The notes beneath the pieces are model-generated. The model saw nothing but the letters and a program-made list of their open reading frames with translations, searched no databases and was not told the origin of the DNA. 64,000 bases of DNA, taken from the NCBI RefSeq assembly GCF_041027365.1, contig NZ_JBFTEH010000004.1:62001-126000 (forward strand). The letters run 5' to 3'. Shown one piece after another: positions 16,699 through 25,557 of the stretch. Source of the DNA: VKMB-3413 sp041027365. Lineage in GTDB: Bacteria; Pseudomonadota; Alphaproteobacteria; Rhizobiales; Rhizobiaceae. How positions within the stretch are numbered: the first letter of the stretch is position 1; each line of letters begins with the position of its first letter. Position numbers and translations under genes: made by a program.

Positions 16699-17703
16699 TT
16701 GCTCGCACGCATCCTCCTCGGAATTCTCGCCTTCGTCGTTCTTGTCCTCGTCGCCGGCGCCGGCTTCTGGTTCCTCGGCCCCCGCGAGCCGGTGGACACG
16801 ACCGTGACCTTCGATCCCGCGGTGATCGGCAGCGATCCCGATGCCTATCTCGCGCGGGAGGAGGCGGACATTCCGAACCTTCGGCAGAACGCGCAGAAGG
16901 AGATCGTCTGGGCCTATCCGGCCTCGCGCGCCAAGACGCCGCTCGCGATCGTCTACATCCACGGCTTCTCCGCGGCGAAGGCGGAAGTGCGCCCGCTGCC
17001 GGACGAGGTGGCGAAGGCGCTCGGCGCCAACATCTTCTACACACGCCTCACCGGCCATGGCCGCGACAGCGCCGCCATGGAGCAGACGAGCGTCCACGAC
17101 TGGATCAACGACCTCGCCGAAGCCGTCGCGATCGGCCGCCGGATCGGCGAACACGTGATCATCATCGCCACCTCGACCGGCGGCACGCTGACGACGCTGG
17201 GTGCCAGCGTCCCGCACCTCATGGACGGCGTCGAGGGCGTGGTGATGATCTCGCCGAACTTCGCCATCCAGAACCGCTGGGCGTTCCTGCTCGACATGCC
17301 CTACGCCCGCGAGATCCTGCCCATGATCGGCGGCAAGACCTACGGCTTCCGGCCGCTCAACCGGGCGCAGGCGGAGAACTGGACCACCAGCTATCCGATC
17401 GGCGCGGTGGTGCCGATGGCGGCGATGATCCGGGCCGTCGACCGTCTCGACCTCTCGAAGATCAAGCTGCCGCTGCTCGTTCTCTATTCGCAGAACGACA
17501 AGGTCGTCGATCCGAACGCGACGGAGAAGGTGCTGTCGCAGTGGGGCGGTCCGCATCAGGCGGTGGACGTGCCGAAGTCCGGCGACCCGGCCAACCACGT
17601 GATCGCCGGCGCCATTGTCTCGCCGAAGACGACCGACGAACTGGCGCAGCGGATCGTCGAATGGGTGAAGGCGCTGCCGACGGGCAATCCGCCGGCGTCG
17701 TAG
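16699..17703 (+). CDS. Membrane-anchored alpha/beta hydrolase (carboxylesterase-like)
   Basis: A 334-residue protein with an N-terminal membrane anchor (about residues 4-26) and a periplasmic-side alpha/beta hydrolase domain. VYIHGFSA is the oxyanion motif and LTGHGRD follows. The nucleophile elbow is TSTGG with Ser159, a variant of GXSXG. The acid is in YSQNDKVVDP and the histidine in NHVIAG. The frame starts at TTG 16699; no ATG precedes the hydrophobic segment. Likely an esterase or lipase. It converges with pgsA. Confidence 0.78.
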   Translation: MLARILLGILAFVVLVLVAGAGFWFLGPREPVDTTVTFDPAVIGSDPDAYLAREEADIPNLRQNAQKEIVWAYPASRAKTPLAIVYIHGFSAAKAEVRPLPDEVAKALGANIFYTRLTGHGRDSAAMEQTSVHDWINDLAEAVAIGRRIGEHVIIIATSTGGTLTTLGASVPHLMDGVEGVVMISPNFAIQNRWAFLLDMPYAREILPMIGGKTYGFRPLNRAQAENWTTSYPIGAVVPMAAMIRAVDRLDLSKIKLPLLVLYSQNDKVVDPNATEKVLSQWGGPHQAVDVPKSGDPANHVIAGAIVSPKTTDELAQRIVEWVKALPTGNPPAS

Positions 17704-17730
17704 GGCTGACGAAGAACGGCTATGCGATGT

Positions 17731-17751
17731 CCGCCGCGGGCGATGCGGCGG
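17731..17751. terminator. Small hairpin between convergent genes
   Basis: CCGCCGC at 17731-17737 pairs with GCGGCGG at 17745-17751 around a 7-base loop. It lies between the convergent hydrolase and pgsA stops. There is no T tract. Confidence 0.35.
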
Positions 17752-17763
17752 CTCACGACCGAC

Positions 17764-18345
17764 TCAGTCGTCGATATGCCGCAGCCCCGCGCGGAAATAG
17801 TCGTAGCCGGTGTAGAGGGTGATCACGGCGGAGACCCAGAGGAGCAGGATGCCGGCGATGGTGATGCCCGGCACGATCTTATCGCCGGCAGGGCCGAGCA
17901 GCAGGAAGCCGATGGCGATCATCTGCATCGTCGTCTTCCACTTGGCGAGCCGGGTGACCGGGACGGAGACCTTCAGCTCCGCGAGATATTCGCGAAGGCC
18001 GGAGACGAGGATCTCGCGGCACAATATGACGATCGCCGCCCACAGGCTCCAGCCGGCGATGGTGCCGTCGGCGGCGAGCAGCAGCAGCGCCGCGGCGACG
18101 AGCAGCTTGTCGGCGATCGGGTCGAGCATGCGGCCGATCGTCGAGGTCTGCTGCCAGGCCCGGGCGAGATAGCCGTCGAAATAGTCGGTGATCGAGGCGA
18201 TGATGAAGATCGTCAGCGCCGTCCAGCGGGCATAGTCCGGACTCTTCAACTGGCCTTCCATGAAGAAGGTCAGCACCACCAGCGGAACGCAGACGATGCG
18301 GAAATAGGTGAGGAGGTTGGGAAGGCTGTAAGCCCGAGATGCCAT
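17764..18345 (-). CDS. pgsA: CDP-diacylglycerol--glycerol-3-phosphate 3-phosphatidyltransferase
   Basis: A 193-residue integral membrane enzyme that makes phosphatidylglycerophosphate, the committed step to phosphatidylglycerol and cardiolipin. The CDP-alcohol phosphotransferase signature is intact: DYFDGYLAR followed by GRMLDPIADK, with both metal-binding Asp pairs. The N-terminus SLPNLLTYFRI is typical. About four to six hydrophobic segments follow. It lies 89 bp downstream of uvrC, a gene order often seen in alphaproteobacteria. Confidence 0.92.
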   Translation of the reverse strand: MASRAYSLPNLLTYFRIVCVPLVVLTFFMEGQLKSPDYARWTALTIFIIASITDYFDGYLARAWQQTSTIGRMLDPIADKLLVAAALLLLAADGTIAGWSLWAAIVILCREILVSGLREYLAELKVSVPVTRLAKWKTTMQMIAIGFLLLGPAGDKIVPGITIAGILLLWVSAVITLYTGYDYFRAGLRHIDD

Positions 18346-18434
18346 GGGACTGTCCGATCGGTAAGCGCGTCAGTCAAAGCGCGGGGAGGCGCCCCGCGTC
18401 AACCGCCGAGATGCCGGGATTGTGTGACGTTTCG

Positions 18435-20594
18435 CTAACCCCGCTCGTGGAAGTGGTCGTAGATCGACCGGGCCATGGCGGCGGAAATGCCTTCCACCTC
18501 GGTGAGGTCGGAGAGCGCGGCGCGCGAGACGGCCTTCGCCGTGCCGAAGTGGTGCAGCAGCGCGCGTTTGCGAGAGGGGCCGATGCCGGCGATCTCGTCG
18601 AGCGGGTTCTTCACCATCTCCTTCTTGCGCCGCGCCCGGTGCGAGCCGATGGCGAAGCGGTGCGCCTCGTCGCGAAGGCGCTGGACGAAGTAGAGGACCG
18701 GGTCGCGCGGCGGCAGCGAGAAGGGCTCGCGCGTGCCGGTGACGAAGCGCTCGCGTCCGGCGTCGCGGTCGACGCCCTTGGCGACGCCGATCGTGACCAC
18801 CTTCTCGGCGATGCCGAGTTCGTCGAGGATCGCGCGCACGGCCGAGATCTGGCCCTTGCCGCCGTCGATCAGCACGAGGTCCGGCCAGGCCGGCATCGCG
18901 GCGTCGGCGAGCGCCTCCGCCTCGTCCTCCGGCTCCTCGGCCGCGGCGGATTCCGCAGCCGTCGGGGCGTCCGGCGCCTCGTCGGCATGCTCCTTCAGGA
19001 GCCGCGAGAAGCGGCGGCGCATGACCTCCTTCATCATGCCGAAGTCGTCGCCCGGCGTGATGTCGTCGCCCTTGATGTTGAACTTGCGGTACTGGTTCTT
19101 GGCGAAGCCCTCCGGCCCCGCGACGATCATCGCGCCGACGGCGTTGGTGCCCATGATGTGGGAGTTGTCGTAAACCTCGATGCGCCGCGGCGGCCGGGCG
19201 AGGCCGAAGGTCTCCTGCAGGCCCTTCAGGAGCCGCGCCTGCGACGACGTCTCGGCGAGCCGCCGGCCCAGCGCCTCGCGGGCGTTGGCACTGGCATGGT
19301 CGACGAGGTCCTTCTTCAGGCCTCGCGCCGGGACGTTGATCTGCACGCGGCGCTCGGCCTTGAGGCCCAGCGCCTCCGCCAGAAGTTTCTCGTCCTCCAC
19401 CGCGATCGGCAAGAGGATCAGCCGCGGCGCCGGCTTGTCGTCATAGAACTGCGCCAGGAAGGCGCCGAGGACGGCTTCCGGCTCCAGCAGCGGATCGGCC
19501 TTGGGGAAGTAGGCCCGGTTGCCCCAGTTCTGGCCGGTGCGGAAGAAGAACACCTGGATGCAGGTGAGGCCGCCCTCCTGATGGATGGCGAAGACGTCGG
19601 CCTCCTCGATCCCGGCGGGATTGATGCCCTGGTGGCTCTGGACGTGGCTGAGCGCCGCGAGGCGGTCGCGATAGATCGCCGCCCGCTCGAAGTCGAGATC
19701 GTCGGAAGCCGCCTGCATCGCTTCGGCCATGTGGCTCTTCACCTGGCTGGAGCGGCCGGAGAGGAAGTCCTTGGCCTCGCCGACCAGAGCCTTGTAGCCT
19801 TCGGCCGAGATCTCGCCCGTGCAAGGGCCGGAGCAGCGCTTGATCTGGTAGAGAAGGCAGGGCCGCGTGCGCGTCTCGTAGACGCTGTCGGTGCAGGTTC
19901 TGAGCAGGAAGGCGCGCTGCAGCGAGTTGATCGTGCGCCCGACCGCGCCGGCCGAGGCGAACGGGCCGAAATAGGCGCCCTTCCGCGAGCGGGCGCCGCG
20001 ATGCTTCATGATCGCCGGCGCCTCGTGGTCCTCCGAGACCAGGATGTAGGGGAACGACTTGTCGTCCCGCATCAACACGTTGAAGCGCGGGCGCAGCCGC
20101 TTGATGAGGTTCGCCTCGAGCAGCAGCGCCTCGGTCTCGGTGCGGACCGTGACGAACTCCATGTGCCGCGTCGAGGCGATCATCCGGGCGATGCGCTGGG
20201 TGTGGCCGCCGAGGCGCGTGTAGTTGACGACGCGCTTCTTCAGGGAGCGCGCCTTGCCGACATAGAGGATCTCCCCGTCCTTGCCGAACATGCGGTAGAC
20301 GCCGGGCCGGTTCGGCAGGCGCTTGGCGAAGGCCGCGATCAGCTCGGCGCCGGTGAGGTCGCCGTCGATCGCCTTGCCGCCGTCGTCCCAGTCGATCGCC
20401 GCGAGCAGCGCGGCGCTCCGGTCGCCGGCGGCAGCGGCTTCGGCATCGCCGTCCTCGGCGGCTTCGTCCTCGAGCTCGTCGTCGAACGGTTCGGCGGCGT
20501 CGGTCATGTCGTCGGTGTCGGGCAGGTCGGGCATTGGCGGCATCAGGGCCCGGCCGCTTCGTCCCGACCATTTCTGCGGACGCGAGCGGCTCAC
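18435..20594 (-). CDS. uvrC: Excinuclease ABC subunit C
   Basis: A 719-residue nucleotide excision repair nuclease. It carries the GIY-YIG domain (GVYRMF and ILYVGKA, around residues 98-115), a cysteine cluster TCTDSVYETRTRPCL ... CSGPC, the UVR motif DLDFERAAIYRDRL, the RNase H-like 5' nuclease half (IEVYDNSHIMGTNAVGAM, VLIDGGKGQ) and a C-terminal helix-hairpin-helix pair. Two acidic, alanine-rich additions stand out: roughly the first 65 residues, and an insertion of about 30 residues just before the VLIDGGKGQ motif. Both are probably disordered. pgsA follows on the same strand. Confidence 0.96.
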   Translation of the reverse strand: MSRSRPQKWSGRSGRALMPPMPDLPDTDDMTDAAEPFDDELEDEAAEDGDAEAAAAGDRSAALLAAIDWDDGGKAIDGDLTGAELIAAFAKRLPNRPGVYRMFGKDGEILYVGKARSLKKRVVNYTRLGGHTQRIARMIASTRHMEFVTVRTETEALLLEANLIKRLRPRFNVLMRDDKSFPYILVSEDHEAPAIMKHRGARSRKGAYFGPFASAGAVGRTINSLQRAFLLRTCTDSVYETRTRPCLLYQIKRCSGPCTGEISAEGYKALVGEAKDFLSGRSSQVKSHMAEAMQAASDDLDFERAAIYRDRLAALSHVQSHQGINPAGIEEADVFAIHQEGGLTCIQVFFFRTGQNWGNRAYFPKADPLLEPEAVLGAFLAQFYDDKPAPRLILLPIAVEDEKLLAEALGLKAERRVQINVPARGLKKDLVDHASANAREALGRRLAETSSQARLLKGLQETFGLARPPRRIEVYDNSHIMGTNAVGAMIVAGPEGFAKNQYRKFNIKGDDITPGDDFGMMKEVMRRRFSRLLKEHADEAPDAPTAAESAAAEEPEDEAEALADAAMPAWPDLVLIDGGKGQISAVRAILDELGIAEKVVTIGVAKGVDRDAGRERFVTGTREPFSLPPRDPVLYFVQRLRDEAHRFAIGSHRARRKKEMVKNPLDEIAGIGPSRKRALLHHFGTAKAVSRAALSDLTEVEGISAAMARSIYDHFHERG

Positions 20595-20810
20595 GGGGCA
20601 TTCCTCTCTTCGGATCGACCCTGCTTATATGATTCTTCGGCGCCGCGAATGCAGGGGGGGCGGGCTCTGCGTTCGACGGCGCTGCAGAGGGTGCACGTCT
20701 CTGTTGCGGCCAGGCAACGCTGCGCGAAAATCGGATGATGCCGCCACAGATTTTCCCGATGTGCCTTCTTTACCTCCGCCGGCTTCCCATCTGACGGGAA
20801 AGGAGTTCGA

Positions 20811-21494
20811 ATGGTGTTGGAAACCATGCGCGCGCACCTGTCGATCCGGGCCATCGCCGCCGCTGCAGCCTTCTTGCTGGGGGCTGTGTCGGCGCGTGCT
20901 GCGGATCTGCCCGCCGCGGCCGCACCGCCGGCGCCGCTCGGCGCGCCGGCCGAGCCGATCCACATCTGGACGGGTCCCTATGCCGGGGCCTTCGTCGGCT
21001 ACAACATGTCGCATTACGACCAGTCCGGCGGCGCCTCCTTCAGCGGGGACGGCTTCGTCGGGGGCGTCTATACCGGCCTGAACTTCCAGTCCGGCCCGCT
21101 GGTCTACGGCATCGAGGGCGATCTCGGCGGCGCGGGCGTCTCCGGCGACGGCTTCAATTCGACGTCGACGGCGCGCATCGACGCCAACGAGAACATCTTC
21201 GGTTCGCTGCGGGCGCGCGTCGGCGTGCCGGTGGACCCGTTCCTGGTGTTTGCGACCGGCGGCCTCGCCATCGCCAACAACAAGCTGTCGCTGGGCGGGG
21301 TTTCGGACACGAAGACCGCCGTCGGCTATACGCTCGGCGCCGGTGTCGAGGCGAAGATCACCGACGACGTCTCCGCGCGGCTGGAGTATCGCTTCTCCGA
21401 CTACGGCAAGGAGAAGTACGACCTCGGCAATACCAGCGTCTCCTCCGGCTTCGACGAACACTCGATCCGCGCCGGCATCGCGCTGAAATTCTGA
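20811..21494 (+). CDS. Omp25/Omp31-like outer-membrane beta-barrel protein
   Basis: A 227-residue protein with a signal peptide (cleavage after VSARA, leaving ADLPAAA, as in rhizobial Omp25/31 proteins). A small beta-barrel with alternating hydrophobic strands follows, ending in the C-terminal IALKF that the Bam machinery recognises. WTGPYAGAFVGYN at the barrel start and LEYRFSDYG near the end are family hallmarks. AAAGGAG lies five bases upstream of the ATG. It is an abundant structural outer-membrane protein in the family. It is followed by a bulged hairpin. Confidence 0.88.
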   Translation: MVLETMRAHLSIRAIAAAAAFLLGAVSARAADLPAAAAPPAPLGAPAEPIHIWTGPYAGAFVGYNMSHYDQSGGASFSGDGFVGGVYTGLNFQSGPLVYGIEGDLGGAGVSGDGFNSTSTARIDANENIFGSLRARVGVPVDPFLVFATGGLAIANNKLSLGGVSDTKTAVGYTLGAGVEAKITDDVSARLEYRFSDYGKEKYDLGNTSVSSGFDEHSIRAGIALKF

Positions 21495-21506
21495 GTTGCG
21501 CGGAAC

Positions 21507-21532
21507 AGCCCCCGGACGGGACGTCCGGGGCT
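21507..21532 (+). terminator. Hairpin terminator after the outer-membrane protein
   Basis: AGCCCCCGGAC at 21507-21517 pairs with GTCCGGGGCT at 21523-21532 with one bulged C and a 5-base loop. It sits 12 bp past the stop and also faces the convergent GST gene. Confidence 0.6.
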
Positions 21533-21560
21533 CTGCCTCATTGCCGGGCTGGCAGCCGCC

Positions 21561-22157
21561 TCAGGCGCGCGGCCGCAATTCCTCAAAGGCCGGGAAGAGC
21601 GCCGGAAAATCCGCCAGCCAGGCCGCGAGCTTCGGGCGCTCGCCGGCGATCTTGCCGGCGAAGCGCAGCTCCATCCAGCCGAGCAGGGCAGCCAGCGCGA
21701 AATGCGCCGTGGTCGGGCCGTCGGGAAGCTCGTCCAGCATCGTCTCGAGTGCCGCCAGGCCGCGATCGGCCTTGCGCATCTGCTTGTCGACCCAGCCCTG
21801 ATGCCGCTTGTCCTCGGGCCGGAAGCGGGCCTCGTAGACGACGAGGATCAGCGCGTCGCCGACGCCGTCGGCCAGCGCCTCGAACGTCTTGACGAAGCGC
21901 CAGGCGCCGAGCTCCTGCGGAACGAGCTGGTTGCCGCTCATCCGGTCGAAATAGTCGCAGATCACCGCGCTGTCGTAGACGGCCGTGCCGTCGTCGAGCA
22001 CAAGGACCGGGATCTTGCCGAGCGGATTGGCGGCGAGAAGGTCGGCCGGCTCGGCGGAGGTGTCGGCCGGAACGGTTTCGACCGGCAGATCGCAATGGCG
22101 GGCGGCCATACGGGCCTTCGCCGCGAAGGGCGAGGCTCTGGAATAATAGAGACGCAT
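21561..22157 (-). CDS. Glutathione S-transferase
   Basis: A 198-residue GST-fold protein. The thioredoxin-like N-terminal domain starts MRLYYSRASPFAAKAR, with a Ser of RASPFA as candidate catalytic residue. NPLGKIPVLVLDDG carries the cis-proline, and YDSAVICDYFDR binds the gamma-glutamyl part of glutathione. The helical C-terminal domain follows. The ATG at 22157 is chosen because it gives the standard N-terminus; the frame runs on to 22259. It starts 11 bp behind the secreted protein upstream, so the two may be co-transcribed. Confidence 0.85.
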   Translation of the reverse strand: MRLYYSRASPFAAKARMAARHCDLPVETVPADTSAEPADLLAANPLGKIPVLVLDDGTAVYDSAVICDYFDRMSGNQLVPQELGAWRFVKTFEALADGVGDALILVVYEARFRPEDKRHQGWVDKQMRKADRGLAALETMLDELPDGPTTAHFALAALLGWMELRFAGKIAGERPKLAAWLADFPALFPAFEELRPRA

Positions 22158-22168
22158 GGTGGGATCGC

Positions 22169-22711
22169 TTACTTCGTGACGTAGAACTGCCGGCCTTCTA
22201 CCGAGCCTTCCGGCTGGTGCCGGCGGAGCGATTCGCAGTTGGCGCCGTAGACGTGCCACTGGTCAAGGCCGAGGACGCAGCCCTGGGCCTTCCAGGCCGG
22301 CACCGGCGACAGGAAGCCGAGATGGGCGCCGACCGTGGCAAAGCCCATCGGATATTCGATGACGTAGTAGACGGTGCGGCGGACGTGGTCGGACAAGAGC
22401 GCCTGCGCCTGGCAGTAGCGGCGCTCGATCGGCCGCGGCGAGGGGATTTCGTCCGCCACGACCTGCGGCAGATAGGCCTTCTCCTGCATGTGGGAGAATT
22501 CCAGGATCGTCAGCTTTTGCTCCAGCACGCGCGGCGCGCCGTATTCGAACTGGTCCTCGACCTCGCCCAGCACGGCGGCATTGTCGCAGGCCGGCACGAG
22601 CGCCGGTTCGGGCGCGACCGGCGCTGCCAGGATGTCGGCGGCACGGCCGGGTACCGGCAGGGCAGAGGCGCCGATGAGGGCGGCGAGAAGGGCGGTGGGG
22701 ATGAAACGCAT
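22169..22711 (-). CDS. Secreted hypothetical protein
   Basis: I do not recognise the family. From the ATG at 22709-22711 it has 180 residues with a signal peptide (RFIPTALLAALIGASALPVPGRA). The mature part contains four cysteines (PACDN, RRYCQA, QGCVLG, NCESL), enough for two disulfides, which fits a periplasmic location. A longer frame to 22825 lacks a signal-like N-terminus. It lies upstream of the GST gene by 11 bp and divergent from nothing obvious; rlmJ ends 68 bp away on the same strand. Confidence 0.65.
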   Translation of the reverse strand: MRFIPTALLAALIGASALPVPGRAADILAAPVAPEPALVPACDNAAVLGEVEDQFEYGAPRVLEQKLTILEFSHMQEKAYLPQVVADEIPSPRPIERRYCQAQALLSDHVRRTVYYVIEYPMGFATVGAHLGFLSPVPAWKAQGCVLGLDQWHVYGANCESLRRHQPEGSVEGRQFYVTK

Positions 22712-22778
22712 GACCAAGTATCCACTGCACGGGGTCCGTATGGCGGCGACGCTAGCACCAAACGGTCTCTGACTCTTA

Positions 22779-23621
22779 TCAAACCCTTCGGGCGCCCGGT
22801 TCAAAAACTTGCGCTGTTGCCGCATTGCCGCGCCCGAGGATCGGTAGAAGCCGCGCCATCACGGCCTCGGCCTCCTCGGCGAAGACGAAGGGCGGGTTGA
22901 TCACCGCGAGGCCGGAGCCGACGAGCCGCTCGTCCGGCGTGTAGGGCTCGCGCAGGAATTCGGCGAAGACGATCTCGGCCGGCGCCCGGGCGGCGAGCGC
23001 CTCGCGCAGCCGCTCCACGCTCGCCGGGCGCTTCAGCGGGTACCACACCGCATAGATGCCGCCCGGCCAGCGCTTCCACGCCTTTTCCAGGGCGGCGGCC
23101 ATGTCGTCGATCTCGGTGACCTTCTCGAAGGGCGGGTCGATGAAGACGAGGCCGCGCTTCTCCTTCGGCGGCAGATGCGCCCCGAGCGCCAGCCAGCCGT
23201 CGAGGGCGATGGCCTTCACCTGCAGGTCGCCGGAGAACACCGCCTTCAGCGCCTCCGCGTCGTCCGGATGCAGTTCGTAGGCGGAGAGCCGGTCCTGGGG
23301 ACGAAGCAGCCGCCGCGACAGGAGCGGCGAGCCGGGATAGCGGCCGGCGGCGACGTCGTCCCGCACGGCCTCCCAGTAGGGCGCGATCAGCGGGTCGCAG
23401 CGTGCGTCCGGCGCGGCCGCGAGCCGTTCGATCCCCTCCGCGGCCTCGCCCGTCCGCGTCGCCTCGGAGGAGGCGAGGTCGTAGGTGCCGCGTCCGGCAT
23501 GCGTGTCGTAGACGCGGAATGGCTTCTCCTTGCGCCGGAGATAGAGCACCAGGCGGGCCAGGAGGACGTGCTTGACGACGTCGGCGAAATTTCCGGCATG
23601 GAAGGCGTGGCGGTAGTTCAC
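22779..23621 (-). CDS. rlmJ: 23S rRNA (adenine2030-N6)-methyltransferase
   Basis: A 280-residue RlmJ. It methylates A2030 of 23S rRNA with S-adenosylmethionine. The family start NYRHAFHAGNFADVVKHVLL is complete when the GTG at 23621 is used. DTHAGRGTYDL is the cofactor loop and FIDPPFE the DPPY-type catalytic motif. Length matches E. coli RlmJ. The frame continues far upstream on this strand, but without homology and opposite to the Old Yellow Enzyme gene. Confidence 0.92.
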   Translation of the reverse strand: MNYRHAFHAGNFADVVKHVLLARLVLYLRRKEKPFRVYDTHAGRGTYDLASSEATRTGEAAEGIERLAAAPDARCDPLIAPYWEAVRDDVAAGRYPGSPLLSRRLLRPQDRLSAYELHPDDAEALKAVFSGDLQVKAIALDGWLALGAHLPPKEKRGLVFIDPPFEKVTEIDDMAAALEKAWKRWPGGIYAVWYPLKRPASVERLREALAARAPAEIVFAEFLREPYTPDERLVGSGLAVINPPFVFAEEAEAVMARLLPILGRGNAATAQVFEPGARRV

Positions 23622-23807
23622 GAGAATTCCGGTCGGTTTCGGGCGTCGCCGCGTCTGCTTCGCGGGGCCCTGACGCCGCAGCTTCGGTCCCGGCTTTGGA
23701 ACGCAGCGTTCATGCGCCTTTTCGCAATGCGGAAATTTCCCATCTGTCCCGCGACCGATCGCAAGGCGCAACGGAACGCGTCTTGGCATCCGGAGAAGGA
23801 GACTGCA

Positions 23808-24920
23808 ATGGTGAGTTCCAAACTGTTCGAGCCCTATGACCTCGGCCCGACGCGCCTGTCCAACCGCGTCGTCATGGCGCCGCTGACCCGCTCGCGCGCC
23901 ACCGACGACCAGGTGCCGAAGGACATCCACGTCGAGTATTACCGCCAGCGTGCCGGCGCCGGCCTGATCATCACCGAGGCGACCAACATCTCGCCCGAGG
24001 GGCGCGGCTACGCCTGGACGCCCGGCATCTTCTCCGACGAACAGGTCGCGGCCTGGAAGCGCGTCAATGACGCCGTCCATGAAGAAGACGGCAAGATCTT
24101 CCTGCAGCTCTGGCATGTCGGCCGCATCTCGCATCCGGACCTGCAGCCGGGCGGCGCGCTGCCGGTGGCGCCCTCCGCGGTGAAGCCGGAGATGAAGGCC
24201 TTCACCAAGGACGGCTTCAAGGACATTCCGGCGCCGCGGGCGCTGGAGAAGGACGAACTGCCGCGCGTCGTCGCCGACTACGTGAAGGCGGCGGAGAACT
24301 GCAAGAAGGCCGGCTTCGACGGCGTCGAGATCCACTCGGCCAATGGCTACCTGCTCGACCAGTTCCTGCGCGACGGCGCCAACAAGCGCACCGACGAATA
24401 TGGCGGCTCGGTCGAGAACCGCATGCGCTTCCCGCTGGAAGTGGTGGATGCGGTGGTCAAGGTCTGGGGCCCCGAGCGCGTCGGCATCCGCATCTCGCCG
24501 GTGAGCCCGGCGAACGACCTGGCCGACAGCGATCCGGAAGCCGTCTTCGTTCCCTATGTCGAGGAGCTGTCGAAGCGGGGCCTCGCCTACCTCCACGTCA
24601 TCGAGGGGGAGACCCGGGGCAATCGCGATCCGGCAGGGTTCAAGGCGTGGTCGCTGCGTGACCACTTCAAGGGCACCTATATGGGCAACAACAACTACAC
24701 GCCCGAACTCGCCATGGAGCGGGTCGACAAGGGCGAGATCGACCTTGCCTGCTTCGGGCGCCCGTTCATCTCCAATCCGGATCTCGTCGAGCGCATGAAG
24801 CTCGGTGCGCCGCTGGCGGAATACGACGAGAGGACCTTCTACGGCGGCGGCGCCGAGGGTTACATCGACTATCCCGCGCTGACGGTCGAGGAGCGGGCGC
24901 GCTACGGCCAAGCGGCGTAG
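23808..24920 (+). CDS. Old Yellow Enzyme family alkene reductase (NADH:flavin oxidoreductase)
   Basis: A 370-residue FMN-dependent ene-reductase of the NemA/OYE type. The TIM barrel starts LFEPYDLGPTRLSNRVVMAP. LQLWHVGRISHP binds FMN, and HSANGYLLDQFL holds the His-Asn pair that binds the substrate carbonyl or nitro group. NKRTDEYGGS and the C-terminal ACFGRPFISNPDLVER are family signatures. It reduces activated alkenes, quinones or nitro compounds with NAD(P)H. AAGGAGA lies six bases before the ATG. It is monocistronic and ends at two hairpins. Confidence 0.93.
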   Translation: MVSSKLFEPYDLGPTRLSNRVVMAPLTRSRATDDQVPKDIHVEYYRQRAGAGLIITEATNISPEGRGYAWTPGIFSDEQVAAWKRVNDAVHEEDGKIFLQLWHVGRISHPDLQPGGALPVAPSAVKPEMKAFTKDGFKDIPAPRALEKDELPRVVADYVKAAENCKKAGFDGVEIHSANGYLLDQFLRDGANKRTDEYGGSVENRMRFPLEVVDAVVKVWGPERVGIRISPVSPANDLADSDPEAVFVPYVEELSKRGLAYLHVIEGETRGNRDPAGFKAWSLRDHFKGTYMGNNNYTPELAMERVDKGEIDLACFGRPFISNPDLVERMKLGAPLAEYDERTFYGGGAEGYIDYPALTVEERARYGQAA

Positions 24921-24934
24921 GCCGGCGTCATAGT

Positions 24935-24964
24935 CCCCGGGCGCGAAAAACGCGGCGCCCGGGG
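24935..24964 (+). terminator. First hairpin after the ene-reductase
   Basis: CCCCGGGCGC at 24935-24944 pairs perfectly with GCGCCCGGGG at 24955-24964 around GAAAAACGCG. It is 14 bp past the stop. There is no T tract. Confidence 0.6.
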
Positions 24965-24986
24965 GCACGGGTTTGTACCATATGAC

Positions 24987-25020
24987 AAGGGGCTCCCGGC
25001 GGCTTGGCCGGGAGCCCCTT
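24987..25020. terminator. Bidirectional hairpin terminator
   Basis: AAGGGGCTCCCGG at 24987-24999 pairs perfectly with CCGGGAGCCCCTT at 25008-25020 (13 bp, 8-base loop), followed by a further T. It separates the convergent ene-reductase and DUF1236 genes and can serve both. Confidence 0.75.
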
Positions 25021-25068
25021 TGTCGTCATGCCGTCCGCGGACGATGCCGCGGCAGCCGTCGGCGAAGC

Positions 25069-25557
25069 TCAGTCCTGCTTGACGATGTAGACGACCTTGC
25101 GGCTGTTCGGGTCGACCAGCACCGGCTGACCGTTGGCATAGACATACTCGTACTTGTAGTCGGGGATTTGCTGCAGCTCGACCGTCTGCGGAAGCTCCGT
25201 GCCGACCGTCACGTCCTGCTGGAACTGCACGGGCTGGACCGGATGGCTGCGCACATACTCGACCGTCGTGTTCGGCGGCGACACCGCCGCACCCGCGACG
25301 AGGCCGACCGCACCACCGACCGCTGCGCCGACCGGACCGCCCACCACGGCGCCGGCGACCGCGCCGGTCGCAGCGCCGGCGAGCTCACCGCCGCCGTTGC
25401 TGTCCTGCGTCTTGACGACCCGCGTCTCCGTCTCGGGCTGCGGCTGCGTCGTTTGCGGCTGCTCGACGATCACGGTCTTCGTCTGGGCCAAAGCGGGCAG
25501 GGCGACGAGGAGGGTGGCGGAGGCGGCACCGGCCGCCAGAAGATGATGGAATCGCAT
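25069..25557 (-). CDS. DUF1236 domain periplasmic protein
   Basis: A 162-residue protein with a signal peptide (RFHHLLAAGAASATLLVALP, cleaved at ALAQ). A Gln/Pro/Thr-rich stretch and a glycine-zipper segment (GAVAGAVVGGPVGAAVGG) follow, and the C-terminal DUF1236 part has ELPQTVELQQIPDYKYEYVY and SRKVVYIV. The function of DUF1236 is unknown; its beta-strands resemble the SH3-like repeat of other envelope proteins. AGGAGA lies six bases before the ATG. It is one of several glycine-zipper envelope proteins in the window. Confidence 0.85.
   Translation of the reverse strand: MRFHHLLAAGAASATLLVALPALAQTKTVIVEQPQTTQPQPETETRVVKTQDSNGGGELAGAATGAVAGAVVGGPVGAAVGGAVGLVAGAAVSPPNTTVEYVRSHPVQPVQFQQDVTVGTELPQTVELQQIPDYKYEYVYANGQPVLVDPNSRKVVYIVKQD

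Noticed and set aside
18339..20738. A 799-codon open frame on the plus strand opposite uvrC
   Set aside because: Sequence resembles no family, and uvrC is complete on the other strand.
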